Below, piece after piece: positions 1 through 7,814 of a DNA stretch of 33,061 nucleotides. The notes beneath the pieces are model-generated. The model saw only the letters and a program-made list of their open reading frames with translations. It was not told the origin of the DNA and ran no database searches. This stretch comes from Candidatus Berkelbacteria bacterium Licking1014_7. GTDB taxonomy: Bacteria; Patescibacteriota; UBA1384; GWA2-35-9; CG2-30-39-44. Position numbers and translations under genes: made by a program. The stretch lies in contig VMGK01000018.1 in NCBI GenBank assembly GCA_007376535.1, positions 1-33,061 of the forward strand, given 5' to 3'. Each line of letters starts with the position of its first letter. Within the stretch, counting starts at the first letter, position 1.

Positions 1-27
1 GTTCTGCTCGTGCGCGCGGCGCACATC

Positions 28-110
28 GCATAACAGCGCCTATGCGAAATGTCGGTCTGGCGACTGCGGTCGCCATCCCGCCACATCGCATCAGGCGCGA
101 TACGTTGTGC
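28..110 (+). repeat. attC-like recombination site A
   Basis: R'' GCATAAC (28-34) and R' GTTGTGC (104-110); L'' GCGCCTATGCGA pairs with L' TCGCATCAGGCGC with extra bases; 83 bp, immediately upstream of the Nudix ORF. Confidence 0.6.
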
Positions 111-153
111 GAAATTTCGCTCACTGCCTTCTATAAAATAAATTCTATTTTTT

Positions 154-618
154 ATGCCCAACAAACCACATCCACAAAAAAGACATCAAAATATCCCCGC
201 TTCTTATTTGACTTTAATGAAAGATAACAATGTTTTATTGCTTCGGCGTTTTAATACAGGATACGAGGACGGAAATTATAGTATGATTGCAGGCCATGTA
301 GACCAGGGCGAGACTTTTACGCAATGTATTATTCGAGAGGCCGAAGAAGAAGCGGGAATATTTTTAAAGCCAGAGGATTTAAATGTTGTCCACGTGATGC
401 ATAGAAACTCGCGTACTACTGAAAACAACGAAAGGGTTGATGTCTTTTTTGTTGCTCGGCAATGGCAAGGCGAACCGCTGAACAAAGAGTCTCACAAGTG
501 CGATGATTTGTCGTGGTTTGAACTTGATAATCTTCCGGACAATGTTATTCCGTATATCAGACAAGCTCTCGAAGGCATAAAAAATAGAATTTATTATAGT
601 GAACATGGTTGGCAGTGA
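154..618 (+). CDS. NUDIX hydrolase
   Basis: ORF with Nudix box GHVDQGETFTQCIIREAEEEAGI (GX5EX7REUXEEXGU). Confidence 0.93.
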   Translation: MPNKPHPQKRHQNIPASYLTLMKDNNVLLLRRFNTGYEDGNYSMIAGHVDQGETFTQCIIREAEEEAGIFLKPEDLNVVHVMHRNSRTTENNERVDVFFVARQWQGEPLNKESHKCDDLSWFELDNLPDNVIPYIRQALEGIKNRIYYSEHGWQ

Positions 619-628
619 GCAAAACATC

Positions 629-826
629 ATATAACACCGAATATGAGGTTTAAAAAATTTGCGCAATTAGATTTTTAATTAAGGAGTGCAAAACTTTTTC
701 GACCCAAATTCTCTTTTCTCCGCTGGTTGGCAAAACAAGAAATGTGCGTTAAAATAGCATTGCTAATTAACAAAATTAATTCAATAAATCCGAAAAGCGA
801 ACTTCGCATACTCGGATACGTTGTGC
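629..826 (+). repeat. attC-like recombination site B
   Basis: R'' ATATAAC (629-635) 10 nt after the Nudix stop; L'' CCGAATATG vs L' CATACTCGG; R' GTTGTGC (820-826). Confidence 0.5.
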
Positions 827-923
827 AAAATCGCTCGCTCCGCTCGCAATTTTGCCCAATGGGCGGCGGCTTCGCCTCGTTATGCTCTGCCACTCGCTCC
901 GCGAGCGACATCGCACAACTGTC
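820..923. repeat. ~104-bp imperfect palindromic unit, copy 1
   Basis: GTTGTGCAAAATCGCTCGC...GCGAGCGACATCGCACAACTGTC; near-identical to 1361-1464 and 1773-1878. Confidence 0.92.
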
Positions 924-1205
924 AATTGGAAAGATGTTCCAAATGTTGATAAGTTTGATCATCTTCATGAAGAATTAATTGAGATGTCTCAACATTTGAG
1001 GTATAAGTCAGAAGAAGAACGCAAAAAATTTGTTGAAAATAACAAGGAGATTTTTGTAGATGGCATAGGTGATTTGTTTTTTGGAACTTGTCGTCTTGCA
1101 AATCAACTTGATGTAGATATTGAAGATGCATTTAATTTAGTTAGAAAAAAAATTCTTGCAAAATATAATCATAAAAATCCTGAAAATAATTTGACAAAAA
1201 AGTAA
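900..1205 (+). CDS. MazG-like nucleotide pyrophosphohydrolase, probably 5'-truncated (ORF opens within the repeat)
   Basis: NWKDVPNVDKFDHLHEELIEMSQ...FVDGIGDLFFGTCRLANQLDVDIEDAF resembles EExxE/GD MazG fold; reading frame runs directly out of the palindromic unit; true start unclear. Confidence 0.6.
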   Translation, partial: RERHRTTVNWKDVPNVDKFDHLHEELIEMSQHLRYKSEEERKKFVENNKEIFVDGIGDLFFGTCRLANQLDVDIEDAFNLVRKKILAKYNHKNPENNLTKK

Positions 1206-1213
1206 GCGGACTC

Positions 1214-1367
1214 GGGCAACACTTCAGGGATGCTGCGCTTTCGCTCCACTGCGTTCCGCTCACCCTCGTATAACAAGGGATATACGGTTCAGCCCTCAGC
1301 TCGGGCTTCACCCAAATTTTTCTTCCACTTCGTTTCAGAAAAACTTCGTATATCCCTGACGTTGGGC
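1214..1367 (+). repeat. attC-like recombination site C (alternative R'' at 1268)
   Basis: GGGCAAC (1214-1220)+TTCAGGGAT vs ATCCCTGAC+GTTGGGC (1361-1367); alternatively GTATAAC (1268-1274)+AGGGATATACG vs CGTATATCCCT. Confidence 0.5.
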
Positions 1368-1464
1368 AAAATCGCTCGCTCCGCTCGCAATTTTGCCCAA
1401 TGGGCGGCGGCTTCGCCTCGTTATGCTCTGCCACTCGCTCCGCGAGCGACATCGCACAACTGTC
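1361..1464. repeat. ~104-bp imperfect palindromic unit, copy 2
   Basis: Near-identical to copy 1. Confidence 0.92.
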
Positions 1465-1691
1465 ACATCAAAAAGCTAAAAGCCGTCTTAGATAAAAATA
1501 GAGATCAGTTAGAAGATGATATTGGAGATATATATTGGTTTTTAGCGCTTTTGGCTAATGGCAGTAATATAAATATGGATGAGGCGATTGATAAAGTAAT
1601 CAAAAAAAATGAAGCAAGATTTCCTGCTTCCGATGTTAAATCTAATCACACAAATCTTTATTTAGGTGGAAAAGATAAACAATATAAATAA
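1465..1691 (+). pseudogene. MazG-like pyrophosphohydrolase C-terminal fragment
   Basis: LEDDIGDIYWFLALLANGSNINMDEAIDKVIKKNEARFP resembles the second half of MazG-type domains; the N-terminal EExxE half is absent and the frame opens in the repeat. Confidence 0.55.
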
Positions 1692-1702
1692 AACGAGACT
1701 TC

Positions 1703-1779
1703 ATATAACGCTGGATATGGGGTTCCGCTTCGCTCCACCCATATTGCTTCGCAACATTGCATATCCCGATACGTTGTGC
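1703..1779 (+). repeat. attC-like recombination site D
   Basis: R'' ATATAAC (1703-1709) 12 nt after preceding stop; L'' GGATATG vs L' CATATCC; R' GTTGTGC (1773-1779); 77 bp. Confidence 0.6.
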
Positions 1780-1878
1780 AAAATCGCTCGCTCCGCTCGC
1801 AATTTTGCCCAATGGGCGGCGGCTTCGCCTCGTTATGCTCTCTGCCGCTCGCTCCGCGAGCGACATCGCACAACTGTC
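1773..1878. repeat. ~104-bp imperfect palindromic unit, copy 3
   Basis: Near-identical to copies 1 and 2 with a 2-bp insertion. Confidence 0.92.
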
Positions 1879-1948
1879 GGCTATGCGACGCTTCGCTCCA
1901 TTTTGCCTGTCCAAAAGCAAGCTTTTGTCCAGTCAAAACGGCGCATAA

Positions 1949-2426
1949 TATGACATATAGAAAAAAACAGAAAACAGAGAAGTATCGCAATGCAAAATCG
2001 TCTAAAAGTTGTCCCCGTTGTGGACTATGTGGGAAACATGGCAAATTGACTAAAACAGATTGTTGCGGTCAGTGGATTTGTGATGATGCAGACCAGTATG
2101 TTCTTTTTTCTTATGATAGAAATAGCTGCTATCGGAATCATGATAGATACACGCTCTGTTCGTATCATCATAATGAAGGACACAAAGGTGATTGGAAAGA
2201 GTGTCGAAAATGTATAGAGGGTTTAGAAACTGAGATGTACGTTTGGTATGGAACCAACGAGTATAATTTTGAGAAACTTCCGAATCCTCCCAAATATGAG
2301 CCGACAAAGTGCGCAGAGTGCGGAAAAATTATCAAACTAGGTGAAGACGGATATAGTGTGTTTAAGGGGAAGTATTTGTGTGAGAAATGCGAAGACTTTA
2401 AACACTATGAAAAGAAAGAAAAATGA
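1949..2426 (+). CDS. Cys/His-rich hypothetical protein (putative zinc ribbons)
   Basis: ATG at 1949; CPRCGLCG, CCGQWIC, CRKC, CAEC...CEKC motifs. Confidence 0.7.
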
Positions 2427-2442
2427 CCAGAATGAGTGAAAT

Positions 2443-3004
2443 TTGGCTCAGGCGCAAAAAATTATGGAACAAGAATCAAAATTTATTCCTCAATCAGAAA
2501 TCGAGAAAAACATCATCAATATTGGTTCAAGAGGCGAAACTGAAACTGAAATGATGTTGTCCAATTTTGCTCATACACCATTTAAGTTAGATGATGTTCA
2601 TTACGAGTCAGTGGAAGGATTCTGGCAAAGCATTAAATTTCCCGAAGGCAGTAAAGAGAGAGTAGAGACTGCAGAATTCATAGGGGGCAAGGCAAAGAGA
2701 GCCGGCAAAAGTACGAGAGGCATAAGAGAAATTGAGTACCAGGGTCCAGAAAATAGAAGTTGGCTCACCCGAGCATCATGAGTTAATGAAACAAGCGATA
2801 AGGGCAAAATTAGAACAAAACCCAGATGTACTGAAATTGCTATTAGATACAGGAGATAAACAAATTACCCACTTATTGAAAACTCCGGATGGGAGAACAT
2901 TGCCGGACAGCAAGACAATTCCCGGCGCGGTCTTTTCTCAAATACTTATGGATTTAAGAGAAGAATTTAGGAAGAGGATATCAGACAGAGAGTTTTTTAA
3001 TTAA
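2443..3004 (+). pseudogene. NADAR/YbiA-like (DUF1768) protein, frameshifted
   Basis: Frame 1: LSNFAHTPFKLDDVHYESVEGFWQSIKFPEGS; continues in another frame as EHHELMKQAIRAKLEQNPDVLKLLLDTGDKQI; break near 2755. Confidence 0.75.
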
Positions 3005-3253
3005 TTTTTTTTTGCTTTGCATACCGACTAATTGTTTTATCACTTTTCCGTCTTTTTTAATCAAAAATGTCGGAATGCTCATTATATTGTATTTTTGCGT
3101 TTTTTCCGCGTCTTTATCCACATTGTAACGGGTAACAGTAATTTTGTCACCCATTTCTTTTTTGATTTCCGCGATAATTGGTTTCATCGCTTGGCACGGT
3201 CCGCACCAGTCAGAGTAAAATTGGACTAACTCGGGTTTAGATTTTGTCGGCAT
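2981..3253 (-). CDS. thioredoxin family protein
   Basis: FYSDWCGPCQAMKPI active site and SIPTFLIKKDGK cis-Pro motif. Confidence 0.93.
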   Translation of the reverse strand: MPTKSKPELVQFYSDWCGPCQAMKPIIAEIKKEMGDKITVTRYNVDKDAEKTQKYNIMSIPTFLIKKDGKVIKQLVGMQSKKKLIKKLSV

Positions 3254-3266
3254 ATTGTTTTCTCCG

Positions 3267-3592
3267 TAAGGACGCGGGATTCGAACCAGAATCAATTTAG
3301 CAGAGTCAATTTTACTTCTATTCAAGACGCGAGGAGCGAAGCGATGCTAAAAGCATCGTGAGCGACGAGTCCCGTTAGAAGTAGAAGACGGGATAAGTCC
3401 GCGACTTCTAACGGGACGAGCAACACAGAAAAGGAGTAAAATTGACCTGCCCGAAGGGAAGTTAAAAAATGGCTGATTTCTTTATTGCTCCTCCTCGCAG
3501 TAGTTTCCCACTACTTCTTCGTCGGAGCGCTGCGAAATCATCTCATTTTTTAACTTCTAAACTTGACTCTGGTTCGAATCCCGCGTCCTTAG
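3267..3592. repeat. inverted tRNA T-arm-like fragments bounding nested hairpins
   Basis: taaggacgcgggattcgaaccaga at 3267 and its reverse complement tctggttcgaatcccgcgtcctta ending 3592; internal inverted repeats TCCCGTTAGAAGT/ACTTCTAACGGGA and GAAGTTAAAAAATG..GATTTC. Confidence 0.75.
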
Positions 3593-4096
3593 TGTGATTA
3601 AATTGATTATTTCTTGGCAGACAAATATGATTGTAGCATAAAAAATTGTTCCCATCAATTCATTTCTAAAAAACGGCAGACCGTACCAGTAGCTAAGAAC
3701 AAGTCCTGAAAAATTAACAGAATACATTCCTGAAAAAGCCCAGACCGCGGCATTCGTTATCAGGAAAAATACGATTGATGAAATAATGCCTAGTCCAATC
3801 ATTTTGCTGATTGAGAAATTTTTACGCAACTGCCAGCCCAAAAGCACGGTAGTAGTAAAACTAAGATAGACCGCCAACATAATTTTTATTGAATAAAATC
3901 CGATGATCGCGTCTGAGGCAAAAAGCGCCAGTATCGGAATAATGAGCGATATTTTTTTAGAAAATTGTCGTCCGCCAAAAAGCGCGATCGCGGCAATTGG
4001 AGTAAAGTTAGCCGGATGAGGCAAAAGCCGCGCCAGCGCCGCGCCAAAAATCAGAAAAATTCCAAAAAGAGTGTTAAAATTAAGAAATTTTTTCAT
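3557..4096 (-). CDS. ECF-transporter S-component-like membrane protein (DUF6580-like)
   Basis: LARLLPHPANFTPIAAIALFGGRQF plus several TM segments; downstream of B12 riboswitch and DUF4430 gene. Confidence 0.75.
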   Translation of the reverse strand: MKKFLNFNTLFGIFLIFGAALARLLPHPANFTPIAAIALFGGRQFSKKISLIIPILALFASDAIIGFYSIKIMLAVYLSFTTTVLLGWQLRKNFSISKMIGLGIISSIVFFLITNAAVWAFSGMYSVNFSGLVLSYWYGLPFFRNELMGTIFYATIIFVCQEIINLITLRTRDSNQSQV

Positions 4097-4118
4097 AGCA
4101 GATTTTGTCAGATAATAA

Positions 4119-4580
4119 TTATTCAAGCGGAGTTAATTCCCAACTGATTTCATCGGTTGGTTGGGTTTGGTAGGCGTCCGCTCCTTGCATACTCAAAACA
4201 CCGTTGACTTTGAATGCCCAGTAATTTTTATTTTCTTCTGCCGCAACGGCATTGATACTTTGAACCATTTCGCCAAAATCAAATGATTTGGTTTCAACCG
4301 TGTATTTTTCTTTGAGAATTTGCATAGCGGTTTTACCCTCTTCTCCTTGATACGAATAGGTGTTGGTTTTTGCTATTGGGGCGCTTTCATCTTTACTCTT
4401 ATCTATTGGCGTAATTTCTGGTTGTAAAATTTCATTATCATTTTCAGTCGTCTGGCTGTTGTTTTGCGCTGGCTGGTTGTTCGAAGAATTAAGGTTAGTA
4501 AAAAACGAGCCATAAGTGAGAATGAGCCCAAGCGCAATAATTATAACAACCGTGCTTACAAAAGTTGAATTTTTTTTCAT
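4119..4580 (-). CDS. DUF4430 (transcobalamin C-terminal-like) domain protein, membrane anchored
   Basis: MKKNSTFVSTVVIIIALGLIL anchor; NYWAFKVNGVLSMQGADAYQTQPTDEISWEL motif. Confidence 0.8.
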   Translation of the reverse strand: MKKNSTFVSTVVIIIALGLILTYGSFFTNLNSSNNQPAQNNSQTTENDNEILQPEITPIDKSKDESAPIAKTNTYSYQGEEGKTAMQILKEKYTVETKSFDFGEMVQSINAVAAEENKNYWAFKVNGVLSMQGADAYQTQPTDEISWELTPLE

Positions 4581-4594
4581 AGTTTTATCTCCGT

Positions 4595-4657
4595 AATTTG
4601 ACATATCCAAACCTGCAAACAGGTCAGACCTGTTTGCAGGTTTGGATATGTCAAATT
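4595..4657. repeat. perfect 31-bp inverted repeat with 1-nt loop
   Basis: aatttgacatatccaaacctgcaaacaggtc-a-gacctgtttgcaggtttggatatgtcaaatt. Confidence 0.98.
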
Positions 4658-4707
4658 GATTATGTTTTATTTTCAAACAAAAATCCCAGTCGAAAAACCG
4701 GGAAACA

Positions 4708-4850
4708 ATTTCCTTTCGACCGAAGGTTGGGGATTGTTTTGGTTGTGTTTTCTGGCTTGCCGCTTGGCATTTTAAGATTATGCGCTGCGGGTCACAGTTG
4801 CGGGACAGCTCCGGATTCTCACCGGAATTGCCACAACCAAAATATTATGT
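4708..4850 (-). promoter_or_regulatory. cobalamin riboswitch
   Basis: Minus strand: GGCAATTCCGGTGAGAATCCGGAGCTGTCCCGCAACTGTGACCC...AGCCAGAAAAC, matching the B12-box core. Confidence 0.93.
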
Positions 4851-4893
4851 TTTTAATATATTAATTCATTGTGGTCATAAAGCAAAAAATTTG

Positions 4894-5435
4894 TCAAGGG
4901 TCGGTAAAATTGTGGAATAATGAATTTTTTTTGAGAAACTTTATATGGTAGAGGACGATGCCGATTGAAGTTGCGACATTCAGCGAATTTTTTTTGCCGA
5001 ACATCGGAATCTCAATAATCAGGTCCGAATTTGAAAGCGCGCTCTCCCCTACTCCGCTAATTTCATTTTCTGTAATCAGCGCCAGCGGAAATTTATATTT
5101 AGGGTATAGTATATATTAAACTATTTGATGTTTGTTCTAAAGAAATAATCTGGATATTGGGTGTGTTGCGTTTGAGTTGATTAATCGCGAAAAGCGCGGT
5201 TTGGCAATATTTCCATGCGACAAAATTTTCCGCGCCGATGGCGGTTTTTTTGACTCGTCTATTTCCCTGTTTTTCGTCGGTTGGCGTGGGCGTGGTGGCC
5301 GCAGAGATAATTTTTTTTAACTCCTATTGCGTCAGCCGTGCGAAAAATCGCGCCCACATTATGCGCGGAGCGCAGATTGTCCAAGATGAGGTATATATCT
5401 TTTGTCGGGCGCAAAATTCTTCTTCTTTTTTGCAT
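4894..5435 (-). pseudogene. SpoU/TrmH-family RNA 2'-O-methyltransferase, frameshifted
   Basis: Minus strand frames concatenated: [26 protein letters not shown] / [15 protein letters not shown]...KTAIGAENFVAWKY / KYKFPLALITENEISGVGESAL...IIEIPMFGKKNSLNVATSIGIVLYHI; breaks at A8 and near 5110. Confidence 0.85.
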
Positions 5436-5647
5436 ATTTTTACCTTTTATGTTAACATAACATTACTAAGAACCCATTGCAAATCTCTCCAATCTACTAC
5501 AATATGCCACATTTGGCTACAAAATACTCATCGTTCGTCATCGTCCGCCTTGGCGGATGCTTCCTCCTCGCTCGCTTTGTGCGTTAGGCAAAATTAAATT
5601 TTGGGCAAATGTTAATATGATTTTAATTATGATAAAATTTAAGTGAT

Positions 5648-6481
5648 ATGAAATTCAAAATAGCTGTGGTTCAATTTGAGATTAATCAATATCAGCCAGA
5701 AAAAAATCTGAAAAAAGCAAAGGACTTTGTCAAAAAAGCTGCATTTTCAAAAGCCCAGATTATTGTTTTTCCGGAAGATTTTTTGAGTGGCGGCGTAAAT
5801 GATGATGAAATTATTCAATTTGCAGATAGTAAAGGAAAGTACAGAAAAATATTTCAAAACCTCGCCAAAAAATATAAAATAGATATTGTGGCGGGTTCTA
5901 TTATTGAAAAAAATAGAATCGGAAATTTTAATGTTTGTTATTATATTGATTCAACTGGAAAAATTAAAGGAAAATACAAAAAAATCAATTTGTGGCTAAC
6001 CGAAAGAAAAATGATTGTTTCGGGCAATGAAGTTTGTGTATTTAACACAAAATACGGAAAAGTCGGATTAATTATCTGTTGGGATTTAATTTTTCCAGAG
6101 ATATTTAGGAGAATGGTTAAGAAAGGAGCAAATATTATTTTTTGCCCAAGTTTGTGGTATAGGGGAAAAGCTTTTAAGCATTGCAAAAATTATAATCCCA
6201 AAACTCAAATTAATCGCGTCAATTCGTTATGCAAAATTAGAGCTAATAGAAATAATATTATTTTTGTTTATATAAATGCTGTTGGCAAACTTAGGACTTC
6301 TATCGGTAATAATTTTGATGAAGCGATTGGGCAGTCCCAAATAACTATTCCGGGGAGGATTGTTTTGCAAAAGTTGAATAATAAAGAAGAAATGTTTATT
6401 CAAGAAGTTGATACAGCTATTTTGAAAGATGCTGAAAGAGCATATAAAATTAGAGATGATTTGAGAAATAGAATTCTATGA
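5648..6481 (+). CDS. carbon-nitrogen hydrolase (nitrilase superfamily)
   Basis: VVQFEIN..NL, FPEDFL, KINLW, GLIICWDLIFPE: Glu-Lys-Cys triad. Confidence 0.9.
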   Translation: MKFKIAVVQFEINQYQPEKNLKKAKDFVKKAAFSKAQIIVFPEDFLSGGVNDDEIIQFADSKGKYRKIFQNLAKKYKIDIVAGSIIEKNRIGNFNVCYYIDSTGKIKGKYKKINLWLTERKMIVSGNEVCVFNTKYGKVGLIICWDLIFPEIFRRMVKKGANIIFCPSLWYRGKAFKHCKNYNPKTQINRVNSLCKIRANRNNIIFVYINAVGKLRTSIGNNFDEAIGQSQITIPGRIVLQKLNNKEEMFIQEVDTAILKDAERAYKIRDDLRNRIL

Positions 6482-7059
6482 AAATTTTAATGGTTGCCGA
6501 TTTGCACGGGCAGAAATGGATTTTGCAAAAATTGCAAAAGCATCTTGAAAAAAATAAATATGATGCGGTTTTTTCACTCGGCGATCTTTGCAATTCACAC
6601 GACCCCTATGCCTTAGTATATACTAAGGATTTTATTGATTTGATAAAGCGGAAAAATCACACTCCCCTATTTTTGATCCACGGAAACCAGGAGTCAGGGG
6701 AAGTCAAAACGCTTTTTGAAAAAGAAAATGTTTCAGTGCATTTGAGAGAACGCGCGTTGGGAAAATATCAAGTGGTGGGCGTGGGTTTTGGCGAGGAATT
6801 TCCCGCTGATCCGCAGTTTGCCGCCGGTAAAATTTTATTGACCCACGAACCGCCGCGATTTGCAGCGATTAAACAAATGCGTCGAGTCACGAATTTAGCC
6901 GGCGCGCCACTCGTCCATCTTTCAGGTCATCTTCATTACATTCAGCGTGCCGAAAAAATCGGCAAAACTTTATTTGTTCAATGCCCGACCGCCCAAAATT
7001 CGCTGATAACTGTTTTGCATTTACCGGGCAAAAAAATTGAGTTTGAAAAATTATTATGA
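6478..7059 (+). CDS. metallophosphoesterase (YfcE-like)
   Basis: MVADLHG, SLGDLCN, HGNQE, LTHEPP, LSGHLH motifs; ATGA overlap with previous gene. Confidence 0.9.
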   Translation: MKILMVADLHGQKWILQKLQKHLEKNKYDAVFSLGDLCNSHDPYALVYTKDFIDLIKRKNHTPLFLIHGNQESGEVKTLFEKENVSVHLRERALGKYQVVGVGFGEEFPADPQFAAGKILLTHEPPRFAAIKQMRRVTNLAGAPLVHLSGHLHYIQRAEKIGKTLFVQCPTAQNSLITVLHLPGKKIEFEKLL

Positions 7060-7076
7060 AATAATTAAAATGTTTT

Positions 7077-7814
7077 ATGGAAAATTATCACGAATCCAAA
7101 CCAGAGTTGGATATTGTAAAATCCATCAAAAACGATTTGAAAAAATTGGCAGATCCGAAAAAAGCCCAAAAATTGCAAAGATTTTTCAAAACAGAAAAGG
7201 GCGGCTATGGCGAAGGCGATAAATTTATTGGCGTTACAGTGCCAGATCAAAGAAAAGTCGCTCAAAAATATTGGAAGGCGGCTAATTTACTGGAAGCGGA
7301 AAAATTACTTCGCTCCCCTATTCATAGCCACCGCAACACAGCGTTGTTCATTTTAATAAAAAGATTTCAGAAATTTAGCGAGGAGCAAAAAAAGATAGTT
7401 GAACTTTATCTGAAAAATTTAAAATTTATCAATAATTGGGATTTGGTGGACTTGTCCGCGCCCCATATTTTGGGCGCTCATTTTTTTGACAAAGATCGCG
7501 CGACAATATTTCAATTAGCAAATAGTAAAAATTTATGGGCTCAAAGAATCGCCATAATGGCGACTTTTCATTTTGTGAGACGAAACGATTTTTCAGATAC
7601 TTTTAAACTTGCCAAAAAGTTTTTGACTCACAAGCACGATTTGATTCACAAGGCAATTGGCTGGATGCTTAGAGAAATTGGCAGTCGCGATCGGGCGATT
7701 GCGATTGAGTTTTTGGAAAAGCATTATCGCATTATGCCCCGTACTATGCTTCGCTACGCGATTGAAAAATTTCCGAAAAACGAAAGAAAAAAATATTTGG
7801 AGAAAAAATTATGA
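7077..7814 (+). CDS. DNA alkylation repair protein (AlkD family)
   Basis: FIGVTVPDQRKVAQKYWK, SPIHSHRNTALFIL, NNWDLVDLSAPHILG, HKAIGWMLREIG. Confidence 0.92.
   Translation: MENYHESKPELDIVKSIKNDLKKLADPKKAQKLQRFFKTEKGGYGEGDKFIGVTVPDQRKVAQKYWKAANLLEAEKLLRSPIHSHRNTALFILIKRFQKFSEEQKKIVELYLKNLKFINNWDLVDLSAPHILGAHFFDKDRATIFQLANSKNLWAQRIAIMATFHFVRRNDFSDTFKLAKKFLTHKHDLIHKAIGWMLREIGSRDRAIAIEFLEKHYRIMPRTMLRYAIEKFPKNERKKYLEKKL

Noticed and set aside
1230-1480. Long upstream extension of ORF 1230..1691 as coding
   Set aside because: Translation of attC-like and palindromic repeat DNA; no homology-like motifs.
820-1878. Repeats at 820/1361/1773 as a CRISPR array
   Set aside because: Repeat length (~104 bp) and spacing (~410-540 bp with ORFs between) do not fit CRISPR; no cas genes seen.
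3267-3592. Functional tRNA gene
   Set aside because: Only T-arm/acceptor 3' portions are present in inverted orientation; no matching 5' acceptor, D-arm and anticodon arm could be drawn.
5455-5590. Additional attC site ending gcGTTAGGC at 5582-5588
   Set aside because: No matching GCCTAAC-type R'' and L'' partner upstream.
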